Assembly (NCBI GenBank): GCA_002633005.1
Contig: NMRA01000262.1
Location: forward strand, 429,361 to 465,893
Direction: 5' to 3'
DNA from: Phoronis australis
Lineage: Eukaryota; Phoronida; Phoronidae
DNA length: 36,533 nucleotides
In this document: piece after piece, positions 10,188 to 21,439 of the stretch
Numbering within the stretch: position 1 is the first letter of the stretch
Layout: every line of letters begins with the position of its first letter
The notes under the pieces: model-generated
Seen by the model: the letters and a program-made list of their open reading frames with translations, nothing else
Databases searched by the model: none
Told to the model about the DNA's origin: nothing
Translations under genes and position numbers: made by a program

Positions 10188-10525
10188 CAACATTGCCAAG
10201 TTGGCTGCTCGTTAGGCCGTTCCCACACTGAGTTTGACTATCCCTCGTTTACACAGTTTTCGGTGGAGGGAATGCACAAAAATGACGGGATATTCTTCTC
10301 GAGCTGCATAACGGCTGTCGTGATTACACACGCCATACCAACACCGTTTCAACATTTTTATTCCACAATTTCTTGTGCTTTAGACTAAAATAAGTGTTAC
10401 ACGACAGCGTGTTGTTTTTCGGTAAAATGGCGGCTTGGAAACGCAGACGAAGCTGTTTCAAGAATGCTGCGTTCTGATTGGTCAATTAAGTCGTCAGCCA
10501 TAATCCTGGCGATAGGTCAATCCGA
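10188..10525 (+). repeat. Dispersed repeat, copy B, with promoter-like core
   Basis: Second copy of the block at 1-360. Best conserved are gtaaaatggcggcttgga (10421-10439), ctgattggtcaattaag and cataatcctggcgataggtc. The ATGGCGGC and ATTGG cores are kept with similar spacing while surrounding text has drifted. It ends about 30 bases before the large unit-repeat element. Confidence 0.75.
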
Positions 10526-10557
10526 ATTCCTGGGAACGGAGCCTAACTGGTGAACCA

Positions 10558-12272
10558 ATTTTTATGCACCCACATACTTATATGTGGACGCATTATGCCG
10601 TCATCTTCGTCCGTCCGTCCCGTCCGTCCGTCCGTCCGTCCGGGGTCCAGCGTCCGCTACTCTATCTCCAAAACCCTTTGACATACGTTCTTGAAATTTG
10701 GCACATATGTTCCATTCATAAATGGGACGGCATGAGCGAACTTTCGGACGGATCCGATTACCAGTGTGCCCCCTAGTGGCAATTTTAGTTTTTTATACGT
10801 ACCTTTGTATCTTCAAAAGTCCTGAACGGATTTTCATGAAATTTGGTATGTAGGCACCTATTAGTGAGGTGACGCTGTCCTCTTGTTTTCGGATGGATTC
10901 GACGTAGTTTGCGCCACCTAGTGGCCATTTTTACTGTCGAGTCTGTTTTTTGTGTCCACCCCTCTATCAACCAAACCGCTCAAAGGGTGATTGTGAAAAT
11001 TGGCATGTATGTGTTTACTATGAAGAGGATGGTTGACGATGATTTTCCGACGATTTCGAATACTGTGGCGCCTCCTAGTGGCAGTTTTGTTTTTTTGCGC
11101 CTATGTATGTATCTCCTAAACCGTTTGCAGGATCTTTACGAATGTTAACGATGGACGACGACTGTTGAACAGATCCGACGACAGGTGTGCCCCCTAGTGG
11201 CAATTTTATTTTTTTACGTTTACCTTTGTATCTTCAAAAGTCCGTAACGGATTTTCATGAAATTTAATATGTAGGCACCCATTAGTGGGATGACACTATC
11301 CTCCCGTTTTCGAATGTATTCGGCGTAGTTTGAGACACCTAGTGGCCATTTTTACTGTTTTCGAGTCCACCCCTCTATCAACCAAACCGCTCAAAGCATG
11401 ATTGTTGTGAAAATTGGCATGTATGTGCTTACTATAAAGAGGCCGGTTGACAATGATTTTCCGACGATTTCTACTACCTTGGCGCCTCCTAGTGGTAGTT
11501 TTGTTTTTGTTGCACCTATGGCTGTATCTCCTAAACCGTTCGCAGGATCTTTACTTAATGTAGCAACTGTATTTATATGATGTTGACTATAGATGACGAC
11601 GACTTTCGGACATATCTGACTACTGCTGTGCCCCCTAGTGGCAATTTTAGTTTTTTACGTTTAACTCCAGTATCTTTAAAGGTCCTCAACAGATTTTCAT
11701 AAAATTTTAAATATAGGCATGTATTGGTGTGATGACGCTATCCTGTTTTTGGATGGAATCTAAATATTTTGCACCACCTAGTGGCCATTTTTTGCTGTTT
11801 TCAAATCTTGTTTTTGGTGTCCACCCCTGTATCAACCAAACCATTTGAAAATTGGCATCTATGTTCTCAGTGTGAATACGACCTTTGATGATGGTGACTG
11901 ACTACTGTGGCGCCTCCTAGTGGTAGTTTTGTTTTGCGCCCATAGTTGTATCTCCTAAACCCACTGCAGAATCTTTACTAAATTTAGTAAGTGTATTAAT
12001 ATGAAGATAACAACAGACGACGATAACTTTCAGGCGGATCTAATGGACACAGTGCCCACTAGAGGCAATTTCATTTTATTCTGTTTTCCTTTGTTTCTCT
12101 GAAGTTCTTTGACAGATTTTTATGAAATATGTCATGTTCCTGTTTTTGGATTTATTATATGTTTTTGCGCCATCTAGTGGCCATTTTTATGATACAAATA
12201 AATAACCCTAAAAGCACAACATTTGCAATGTATTCGTGGGCGCATTTCAACGCTCCGCGTTGCTCTTGTTAT
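10558..12272 (+). mobile_element. Non-autonomous element of ~145-bp units with CTCF-like motifs, copy 1
   Basis: The element starts atttttatgcacccacata and ends with the hairpin caacgctccgcgttg (12248-12262) followed by ctcttgttat. After a (GTCC)n microsatellite (10608-10640), about eleven related ~145 bp units follow in three subtypes that cycle roughly every 430 bp. Each carries cctagtgg: gtgccccctagtggc, gcgccacctagtggcc or ggcgcctcctagtggc. The layout (5' block, microsatellite, core repeats of ~150 bp, 3' hairpin) resembles Helentron-associated elements such as the bivalve pearl or fly DINE-1 families. No target duplication or coding frame was seen, so the class remains tentative. Confidence 0.8.
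10608..10640. repeat. GTCC microsatellite
   Basis: A run of cgtc/gtcc repeats near the 5' end of element copy 1. An equivalent shorter run lies at about 34759-34782 in copy 2. Confidence 0.9.
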
Positions 12273-13590
12273 TGTAGGACGTTGGATTATCGTTTTTTGT
12301 AGAAGCGTAATGTGCGAAAAAAGAATGGTATATAATTTAAACATCTTGCAGATACAGTGTAATTGTAATTCTCATATCAATGATTAGCAGTCACCAGTTA
12401 GGAGTTGTGAAGCGTTAAGCGTTGACCAAGACGCGGGCCAGGCGTTTTTTCATGAAGCACTACGGAACGTTTTCGAGCGATTTTGTTAATAGTTCTGGTG
12501 AATGCCAGTGGACAACATAATACGTTTTACTACTTCAAGTGCTAAACTTGCACAAATTAATCAAAACATTTTTTTCGTCAAATAAGAATATCAGGTAAGA
12601 TTGGCATAAGAATATCAGGTAAGATTGGCTTTACAAAAAGTGTTGTAGGTATGTAGAAAACATTGAACATCTGGGAATTCAAATTTTATTAGAAACTTTG
12701 TGTGAAGTAATACTTTTGACTGATATTGATATTTTGTATTGAAGTATATAATAATCAGAAGTGCAATTGGGCAGTTCTACACACGCTATATAGCCCGCGA
12801 GCTAGCTGTATGAATACTATTGTCAAAATACAGCCAGGTACCACTAATTCTTGGTACAAATCTATTATATACTGAAATATTCAGCTTTGCGCCGATGTGG
12901 GTAAAAAACTGGCCACATAAAATCTGACACAAAATTAGTGTCATTTAAAACTACAGTTTCCTTGAGTAAACTAAATTATTGAACGGTGTTGGAAAAAATG
13001 ACGTTCCACCGTTATTTTGCTGCTAAAGTTGTCGAGCGATCTTTAGCTTCGATAGTTTGTTGTGACATGTACGCAACGTGTACTCTTGCGGACAGGACAC
13101 AAATGTTTGTGCTTTCTTTTTGCATATTAGAAGTACACAATTAATACCTGATAACGGTTTCATTAATTTAAGTACAAATCATTTCTAATGCACCTTAGAA
13201 TGCAAAATGTAACATGTCACAAATCTATTCTACGTTCTAAACTTTTGAGGAGTGGTAAAGGTCGCAATACAAAGCATTATTTGTTACGAAAGTCGCTCAA
13301 GGATACTTATACACTCATAGATTAAATCATTATTAAGCAGTAAGGGATTACGAAAATGTAGCATAAAGGTTTATGAACTCGGTCCGTGAATTCTCATGAC
13401 CTGCACTAGCGGTGCCAGCACGCGTGTGACATCAACGGTCCAAAAGGACCTTGATCAGTCTCGTCCCAACCCTCAAGATAGCGCTGACCGGTTTTAACGT
13501 TTGAGGGTGGAAAACACCTTCTGCGCAATGATTGGCCGAGAGATGTTGAAAGGTTTAAGAAAAAGCGCGTGCACGTGATACGAGCATACC
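12273..13590. other. Repeat fragments, no recognisable gene
   Basis: A 24-base direct duplication (taagaatatcaggtaaga...) lies at about 12582-12629. The right copy of the repeat pair is at 12880-13015 and an inverted short repeat at 13369-13430. The last ~100 bases, with attggccgag and gtgcacgtga, may be promoter sequence for the exon at 13600. Confidence 0.5.
12880..13015. repeat. Dispersed repeat pair, right copy
   Basis: Direct-orientation match to 8590-8745, with alternating conserved and drifted stretches. Confidence 0.65.
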
Positions 13591-13599
13591 TTTTCCAAA

Positions 13600-13663
13600 A
13601 TGACGACAGACTTTCTTTGCGAATTGGATAGCTTTTTGCACTTAAACGGCAGTATCGGGCAAG
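13600..13663 (+). CDS. First coding exon of an unrecognised short gene
   Basis: An ATG at 13600 (context ccaaaATGa) opens 21 codons reading MTTDFLCELDSFLHLNGSIG and Gln, then G|GTGAGT, a near-perfect donor at 13664-13669. Upstream within 100 bases are ATTGG (inverted CCAAT) and cacgtg. The donor leaves one base of a codon. Two downstream acceptors accept that phase: 17395 (ggt gives Gly, then SKDKRKSPPQLTQHVQATKS) and 19186 (gta gives Val). I do not recognise the product. The exon call rests on the ATG, codon-like composition, donor quality and the phase match, not on homology. Confidence 0.42.
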
Positions 13664-13669
13664 GTGAGT

Positions 13670-14219
13670 GTCGGTTGACTCACATATTTTGCATGCACCC
13701 CCGCTGGTCGTTAGATTTATATTTTGAAATAACTCTCACGAGTAGGTGACGAGTAAAGTTCCCGAGATGTGTGCAATTTCGGGGTCTAATGGAGCTCAAC
13801 ACACGGTGGTACCCAGCTGTATGTTGATGATCATAGTTTTCATACTGCTAGCTGGCTGGCTAATGCCTTTGCCTCACCCCGTCTCAAACACTCGTTTACG
13901 ATTGCAAAACAGGTAAAATGTTTTTAAGTCATTTCTAGGCAAATGACCACGTGAACTGTGTGAGTTGAAAAAGTCTTGCATGGTACAAATCACTATATAC
14001 TTACATTAGCCATGCATGACACAAAAGGATAGGAGTGGTTTCTAAGGAGGTGTTTTTTGTCAATTGCATTTCCATTCACGAGTAAGAAACGTGCATCGAA
14101 AACACGCGATCGGAAGTAATTTTCCATAGCTCGTGATCGATCTGAATCTTTGCTCACTAGAATAGAAAGTTTCAAAACAAAAATCCACCAATTACATGAT
14201 AACCTTCAGCTCATATTTT
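13670..14219. other. No recognisable gene (probable intron)
   Basis: Follows the donor at 13664. No repeat or domain seen. Confidence 0.4.
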
Positions 14220-14450
14220 TAGACACGAAGTATAAGACGCGAAAGAATGACCTATTAGACACGAAACAATGACTTAATAGACACAAAACAATGGCCTATT
14301 AGGCGCGAAACAATGACCAATTACACAAGAAACAATGCGCAATTAGACAAGAAACAATGACCTATTAAACAAAAAAAATCAAAAATAACAGTCATTGACC
14401 TAATAAACGCGAAACAATGACCTATTTGACAGAAAACAATGACCTATTGT
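14220..14450. repeat. 22-bp minisatellite, about ten imperfect copies
   Basis: Units follow gacacgaaacaatgacctat with variants; one interruption of A-rich sequence sits near 14370-14395. It lies in the probable first intron of the plus-strand gene. Confidence 0.85.
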
Positions 14451-15135
14451 TCCCGCCACTTGACTAAGAGAAAACTGCGTGTTGTGGAAAACATCGTACT
14501 CATTATGAAATTTCAAAAGAAGAAATTCAACAGGTTTGCACTCCAAGATCACAATACTAGTGACCTTCGATTGCAAGTTAAAGCGAAACTTGCAGGCTAC
14601 TTCCTTGTCTCTGTGGTTGCTTGGCCCAATTACTTAGAAACTTAATATAACAAAGCCACGATGTGAATATGAAATTGCCAAATGCTTTTGAGAACGTGTC
14701 CAGTAAGTATCGTAATGTGGTTCTGAGGAATAACACTGGATGATGAAACGATCAGATGTTTGCAGAATTTTTGTTTTGTTAACATATTTACAACGAATAC
14801 AACTGCACATTTGTGGTAAAATAGCATTCCTTGTTGTCGTTTAGTTCTTGCTGTAGAGTGGCACACTAAAGCGCATGGGAATAAGTCTTTAAACGCGAAC
14901 CATGGCACTGTGTCTCAAAAAGAATTCTATTAATGCATGTTAACAGATTTAATACTCTTTAGCATACCTGTACTATCACGTTTATGGTAATAGATTTGTG
15001 CAATTTGGTTGACTTCGAACGCTAAAACTAGATAAACTGGGGCAAATCTGTGAACACGTGGATATTGAAATTCTCAGCTGCTGATCAAAGAGTAGGGAGA
15101 CACCTATTGGCCCTTTATCTTTGTCAGCTCATTTA

Positions 15136-15480
15136 CATTTTTGCTCCTACATATTCATATGTGATTGCATGATACTGTCATCCCTGTCCATCAGCTGATG
15201 TACATGTATCGTGTTGCCGAGATATAGTGATTTTTGAACGGGTCTGACCGCTGTGATGGACGGCATGAGCAAATGTTCAGATGGGGCCTACTACTCATTT
15301 GCTCCGTAGTGGTGATTTTAGTTTTTTATATTTAGCTTTGTCTCTTCGTAGTTCTTTCGACGTGTTTCGATGAAATTCCACAGTTGGTAGCTATTTAGGA
15401 ATTGACGATGCATTCTTGTTTTCGAATTGCCACCTGGTGTCCTTTTTAACCGTTTGAAGACTATTTGAAGCGTTCCTCCT
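15136..15480 (+). mobile_element. Decayed fragment of the unit-repeat element, 5' part
   Basis: The text cctacatattcatatgtg matches the 5' palindrome of the element. It is followed by gacggcatgagc and a unit in which the motif has decayed to ctccgtagtggtga. It lacks the 3' end. Confidence 0.6.
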
Positions 15481-15489
15481 TCTATTGGC

Positions 15490-15575
15490 CATGTTGTGCG
15501 TGAACTTGGAATCGTGAGTGAACTTGGAATAAATTTCTCTTCCAAGTTCACGCAAGTGATCTTGAGATTAAGCAA
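15490..15575. repeat. Inverted TTCCAAGTTCACGCA motifs
   Basis: gtgaacttggaat occurs twice, followed by ttccaagttcacgcaag and cttgagattaagcaag. Nearly the same phrases occur at 23365-23525 and a related hairpin lies in the satellite at 22080-23040. Confidence 0.65.
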
Positions 15576-16768
15576 GCGTTTGCGACATCTTGTGTGCAAC
15601 TGTTAAGTAAAATTTGTAATGGTGGACACGAATTTGTTTGTCATGAGTTATTGTGTCTGTTTTAATTATATTTATTGCCCATTCTGTATGTTATTCTGGT
15701 CTCGGTAATTGTTTCCAAAGGTGGCCTGACTGGGATGTTTGGGTGGGTGACTGGCAACCTGAGACCTTTCCAATGAAAACTAGGTCGGATACAATGAATA
15801 ACTAGCGAGTACCTACCGTACCGAGAGGGGTTTTGCATTGAATAGTTTGTCCTGCTCCGTTGTACCTGTCACCTCACCGCCCGTGTATACGCCAGTGCTT
15901 AGAGCTCGCAATTTGCTCGTAATTGGTGGAAGTGTTTTCATTTTATATCTCACTTATGACATCGTCAATCGTTGGCAGCATAGCCTTAAGCAGGGATATG
16001 TAATACTTTCTTATCTGATTAGGAAGAAATTCAGATAACACTTGTTGAGTAAAGGTGTTATTTTTGGGAAATAAAGTGGAAATACTAATTTCATTTTTAA
16101 ACGTGCAATTTAATGAATATTAGTTTTTCATTATTATGCTGTGTGATGTCATCAGGTCTAAATATTGATGGCAATCAGACAATAGTTACAGAACACAACT
16201 CTCTGAGGTTCTGTTGACAGGTTTTGAATGTTCTCATAGAGATGATTAGACTTTTCTGGCCTACCATATTTTTACCTTTCTCTGCTCAGTACAGACCAAC
16301 ATAACAATACGCCAATGTGTGTAAAGACTTTATGATATACAGACAAAAGTGGCCCAATGAAATAATACTGTCCATACCACTTGCATTGGCACAATATCTT
16401 ACACACCACCGCCCAGCATTCGCTGTTTGAAAAGCAACCGTGTTAGACTGAGTGAGGTAACATATGCATATGCGTCTTTTGCAGGTTGTCGACATCTCTA
16501 AATACAGTTGATAACATTTAACAACTGGACTGAAACATGGTGGCATACAGTAATTTTTGATACAAATGTTCCCATGTGAGTGAGGAGCATACATGTACAG
16601 AGGTAATGACACATCTAAGTTGTGTTAATATTGTTTTTTTCGTTATGCAAGACAGGTGATTTTCAGCTTTTTTATGTAGTTGTCATTGTCCTTGAAGGTT
16701 GTCTTCTAGCAAGAAAGTGTTTGTTCCATCAACTCTTTCATTTATAGGTTGTATTTAGTTGTCTATAG
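15576..16768. other. No recognisable gene
   Basis: Low-complexity AT-rich text with short frames only. It lies within the inferred long intron of the plus-strand gene. Confidence 0.4.
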
Positions 16769-17074
16769 CATAGGCGGGGACCCAGCGGGCCCGCCCCCAG
16801 CAAAATGAAACAAAAAGCGTGAAGCGCGAAGAAAAAGAGCTAGGAGTTCAGTAACTAGAACCGGTAGCGGATGGGGGGGGGGCTCAGATCCCAGATCGCG
16901 GCGGAATCGTGTTCCCGCTTTTGCTTAGTCCACCGATAGATTTTCTGAACAGAAGGTTCACATCCTCGGCTCCCGCAACTTTCGGACCCCCTATGCACAT
17001 AAATCGCGCTTTGCCCAATTCCCTGAGGCCAACATGTTGGGTTGCCCCCTTATGGCATCCTAGATCCGCCACTG
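16769..17074. mobile_element. hAT-like MITE
   Basis: The right end read on the minus strand starts cagtggcggatctagg, a common hAT terminus. The left end catagg cggggacccag is a diverged version. The flanks share tatag, but not as a clean 8-base duplication. No coding frame. Confidence 0.5.
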
Positions 17075-17394
17075 TATAGTACATAAAATACTTGAATGCG
17101 ATGAGTGATCTTGTTTGAATATTCTGACAAATAAATTATCATTGTCAAAATGTGAAAAAGAGAATAATAAAATTTCCGTTTACTTGAATTTCTATGACAT
17201 TCACCTACTGACAATAAATCTCGATCCTTGTTCACTTTTCAAAGCTCGTTATATATGTATTTGTCACAGGTATTATGCACGTCAACATGAAAACAATTTT
17301 GTCTGTAACGCGTATTTGTGATTGAAGAGTTTTGTATGTAGTATTATCGTGTTTGCATAAAGGGAATTTAAACTATTCTATTTATTTTAAACAG

Positions 17395-17480
17395 GTTCCA
17401 AGGATAAGAGGAAGAGTCCCCCTCAATTGACGCAGCACGTTCAAGCTACTAAATCAGGGACACACAACTGGTCTCATTGA
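17395..17480 (+). CDS. Candidate second exon of the unrecognised plus-strand gene
   Basis: A good acceptor (tatttattttaaacag) precedes two bases that complete the codon left by the donor at 13664. 27 codons follow, reading SKDKRKSPPQLTQHVQATKS and ending in a stop at 17478. If used with the first exon it would give a 49-residue basic protein. No donor is evident, so it would be a terminal exon or an alternative to the one at 19186. Confidence 0.33.
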
Positions 17481-17489
17481 CAGCACATG

Positions 17490-18689
17490 TTTATGAACAT
17501 CTTTATCGCTTACAAAGCGTCGGTGATAACCATTCGTGCCACCGTGCATTGTCTGTAAGTTAGCCAAAGTTGGAGTACCCCATTTCATTGCTCTAACAGC
17601 ATTTGAAGCTGCTTGCCAATGAATCTCCTTAAATGCAGCATACATGTGTATGTCCCTCTCAGGTTTATGTAACCTAATCTGCCCGATAGATCAGTCTATT
17701 TTTCTTTCATTAAATGGCTACTGATGCCTCTTTAACGCTTTGATGTACTGACATTGTCGGCTTGCTTTGTTGTCAGGGTTTATGATTTGTATGGTATATG
17801 ATTGGTCACATTGCTAGTTGCGTGACATCCTGGTGGCGTAAATGAAAAGTCTTATTCCACAGAGAGGTGGATCAAAATAATAAAACTGTGTTCTAGACAA
17901 TCAGAGGACATCATAATCAGTTGTCATGTAATGAAACAGCATGAGTCACCCAAAATTTAATGTCAGGACATAAAGTTATGTGGCACCTTACTGACAAATA
18001 TCTACAAACTTTGGAATTTAACTTTTTAAAACACTACTTTAATTTATGAAAGTAGAGAGTCTGTATATATTGACTTTATATATCAACCTGCCATTAATTG
18101 GGTCCCGTGACCATATTTTTAATAAGATTCCGGAAAAAGGGAATACATAACAAAACAGAGGAGTCGATAGCACGACCAAATGCCGATTCTGATTTCTTAG
18201 TAATCCTTTTCGTTTTAATCAATGTTTGAGTTTTTCATGAAATTACTAAAAGTCCCGGTTTTAGCTAGCCCTCCCATGCCAAAGAAGATCAGACAAAAGA
18301 CAATCTCTAAAAGCCTGATGGGGAACAGTGCATAAAGTACAAGATCTGAAAGTTTTCATTGGAATAATATCAGCCATTTGCAAGATATGTTTTCCGCTTT
18401 ACCAAGTTTAGATATTTGTCTAGGATCTCCCATAACCTTAACCTGATGCTTGAACACTTTTCTTTTACTGCGCAGTGAATGATGTCGTATAACTGTTAGT
18501 CTTCACATACGCCATATGTTGATCACATCAGCTGTTGGCTAACAGGTTAGCAGAAAGTCCTGGGTTCAAACTTTGGTGGGGACAGAGAGCATTTTAGATG
18601 TAACTATGTATCACCTGATGCCAACAAATATCGGGTGTGAAAAGATGAATTTTTTGCTTATTATTCTTAAAATTCTAACAATATTTTCC
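17490..18689. other. No recognisable gene
   Basis: A tRNA-like B-box phrase (gggttcaaactttgg) near 18560 hints at a SINE remnant but no A box or tail is convincing. Otherwise nothing is seen. Confidence 0.35.
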
Positions 18690-18950
18690 TTTGAATTAAA
18701 GTTAGGGCCAGACTCCAGTCAAAATGGAATCAGTTATTTTGACGTAATCACCTTTTTAAGTTTGCCTCTGTATGGTAGGAGTTCGTTGGCATACTTTAAT
18801 GAAATTTGACACAGTTGTGTTTTACAGATATGACGCCACCTTCTCAATTCGGATGGGTTTAACACACTATGCACCATCTAATGATCATTTTTATGATTCC
18901 AAAAACACGACTGGAATTGCGTTGCAGTCGTGGGTGCAATAGCTCTTGTA
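18690..18950 (+). mobile_element. Decayed fragment of the unit-repeat element, 3' part
   Basis: Unit-like text (ctttaatgaaatttgacac, tatgcaccatctaatgatca) leads to gtgggtgcaatagctcttgt, matching the 3' end of the full copies. Confidence 0.6.
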
Positions 18951-19185
18951 TACAGAAGGCAAGCATCGAGAATTTTTACACCGTTTGAGCATTTATTACA
19001 GTACTGCATTTTACAAAGGTTATGATAAGTGTGTAGGGGGATGGATTGTTTTTCAAATGAGAACCATTCATTACACAACACACATCCCATGGAGTCCGCT
19101 CAGTGTTGTCATCGAAAAATTATTGTTGGTTACTGCATCAGAATATTTGTGCAAGTCGGGATGTTGCGATGTTGCATTTTAAAAG

Positions 19186-19295
19186 TACATGTACCAAGAG
19201 ATTTCAAAAAGAAAGTAGACAGACTTCAACAGAAGTCTCCAAGACTGCCAAATTTGGATAAACTCCTTACCAGAATAATTTGTCAGTTTACGTAG
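19186..19295 (+). CDS. Candidate terminal exon of the unrecognised plus-strand gene
   Basis: After acceptor gttgcattttaaaag the frame reads HVPRDFKKKVDRLQQKSPRL, then PNLDKLLTRIICQFT and a TAG at 19293-19295. It is basic and amphipathic, plausibly a helical C-terminus. It starts with two bases of a split codon, matching the phase of the exon at 13600-13663. A poly(A) signal follows 260 bases later. The polypyrimidine tract is modest and the frame is also open upstream, so the exact start is uncertain. Confidence 0.35.
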
Positions 19296-19556
19296 TCGAA
19301 TGTTTGTCAGAGTTGAATGTCGACATTGTGTCTAGTCCTTTATTTTTTGTTTGTGAATGGTCTTGCGCAATAAGTTGTTTTTGTTGAGATTTAGCTAGAG
19401 TTGGATTGGATTCTATTGGAAAAGAAACAAATATTTTATTAGCCTTGTCAAATTACGACATTGAGTAGTTTAGTTTGAAAAATATTGTATGCTAGCCTTT
19501 GTACCTTTACACAGTATGTCTTAGGTTGTATTATAATTTGGTGGTATTTTGGAAAA

Positions 19557-19562
19557 AATAAA
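19557..19562 (+). terminator. Candidate poly(A) signal AATAAA
   Basis: AATAAA in ggaaaaaataaaaactta, followed by gtcc/gatattgttaaag. It fits the 3' end of the plus-strand gene ending at 19295. Confidence 0.4.
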
Positions 19563-19786
19563 AACTTAGACCTGTCCATGCAGATATTGTTAAAGCAACG
19601 TCACATTCTTATTTTTAAATATCTTTAAAAACTATCCACCATTTTCGTTGTAACATACATCATCTCCAGAGGCTCCGGTCCACCTGCACTAACATTGTGA
19701 ACATGTTTTCTGTGGCACCTGAGCTTTCCAAAAAGAATGGGCCCAGCTCGAGGATTTCATTTTTGTCTATGAAAGTGTCTCATTAA

Positions 19787-21432
19787 AGGAGCATGTCACC
19801 CAAAAAACAACCTAATTTAGATCGAGTAGTTCTACTCCATAACGACACGTACGTTTGCGTTGCCTGACACCTGACGGCAGACGGAGGTGTTGAAATTATC
19901 CAATGACATCATCGGTTTCACACGTACTCTGTTCAGCAGTTCACAACACGGTTTACTGGTGTCAGCTTATCGCTTGAAGTCATTGTTTAACACCAATAAA
20001 TCATTAAATTTCGATGTAAAACCGATAAAATAACACCGAGTTCTTATAAAAACGTGTTGTTTTATTTCGCTGTTACGGATTTATTGGAATTTGGACACAC
20101 CTTAGCCTACAAAGTTCGGCAGGCCAATAAGGTCCGTAGCAGGAGTTTGGGGTCTGTTCGGAGATAATTTCGAAGTATTTTCCGTGAGATACAGATAGGA
20201 GAACCTAGATCTGCGTTGTTTAGACTTGTGATTAATTGAGTTCTAAACACAAAGCGAGGAGCCCCGGCCGATCAGGCCCGTCGGGGCCGACCGGATTGAC
20301 TCGTTATCCCGGGCACTAGCTCGGAAACTGATCAGACATCACGAACATAAACCAGCCAAAGTTCAGTGGAAACTAAACTTCCAGTCAAGAAAATAGTATA
20401 CTAGTGACCCAAAGTAATGTGCACGTGATTATGTTGGTGAATTAGCCACGAAACTTCAAATCTACTTACTCGTCGGGGGCCGCAAATTCAGGTTCCGCTT
20501 TGGCCACAGCACCGTCAGGGTAGAAGTTGTACATTGACAATCATTATTTGAGTAATGTAAATGTAAATAAAGATTCCCCTAACACCTGGCCGTGGGATGG
20601 AATTCGAGTTGTTTCACAACAGTTTCTGCCAGCAAACACTAAATTAGCATGAGCTCACACGGCCTCGGTCTCCCGTCAATTGAGTTTTATTGCACCTAAA
20701 GCCGGTAACGCAGTGATTTATTCATTGCTGGCTTCTCAAATCATTTGCTCTCACGAACATTACAAATTGCATCTTATGAGACAGACTTTGTTTCGGTTTT
20801 ATATAAGTATTGGTTAGGGTGAGAATAATTCATTTTAAAATAGAATGCTCAGTAATAAACGTCAACATGGCAACTCGCAATCCCGACTTGGGACGAGCTA
20901 CTAGAGCTCATCAGTCCCGACTTTGCAGGTGGATCGTTAAGTTTTACAGGCTATCAATTTGAACAGGAATACAGTGATGAAGAAATACTAGAGACGTGCC
21001 GTGAACAAGCTCAGACAACGGAACGTATGTAGTTATTTGGTAAGCCGGCATTCGTCAGGCACTGTCGACGTCTGCAGGCCACAGACACGGAGGTGTTTCA
21101 CGGCCTCATACTTGCTATTTACAGCGTACATTTCATTCTTCAATACCATGAGCCACTTCCTAAGCATTTCGGACTCTCGAGGTAGTAAAATAAAAACAAT
21201 ATACCCGCTTTCCTCGCAGCTGCTTAGTTCGGACAAGCGGGAACGATGCACTGCATCATAGCGGCATTCACTCTGCATATGAACCACTGACGTCGCTATC
21301 GTCGTTTCTCACCTTCCTCACAAGTTAACGCGACACCTCTTGACAAGGTAAGGTCGACCGTATGCGAGGCGATGTGGATATAGACCGATTAAGACGGCAA
21401 AAAAGACTAATTAAATCGGGTGGCATTCTCCT
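19787..21432. mobile_element. Second TTAA-flanked Kolobok-type element
   Basis: TTAA at 19783-19786 and 21433-21436 flanks inverted ends aggagcatgtcaccc and its near complement gggtggcattctcct. The inverted repeat is short, about 30 bases. Inside are a GC-rich hairpin (20259-20300, around cggccgatcaggcccgtcgg) and a gene fragment of the same type as in the first TTAA element. No DDE core is evident. Confidence 0.72.
20866..21024 (+). pseudogene. P2X7R-like protein N-terminus of the second TTAA element
   Basis: An ATG near 20868 is one base out of frame with a clear acidic frame: PTWDELLELISPDF, then SLSFTGYQFEQEYSDEEILE and TCREQAQTTER, running to a strong donor (GAAC|GTATGT at 21025-21030). 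The Y-x-F-E-x-E-x-S-D-E-E block matches the region before the zinc domain in P2X7R-like proteins, and resembles YMLELQYNEAEYAQ in the first element. One extra A near 20880 would account for the frame break. Downstream zinc-domain exons were not found. Confidence 0.5.
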
Positions 21433-21439
21433 TTAAAGG

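Noticed and set aside
18540-18580. tRNA gene
   Set aside because: A B-box-like phrase is present but no cloverleaf can be drawn; at most a SINE remnant.
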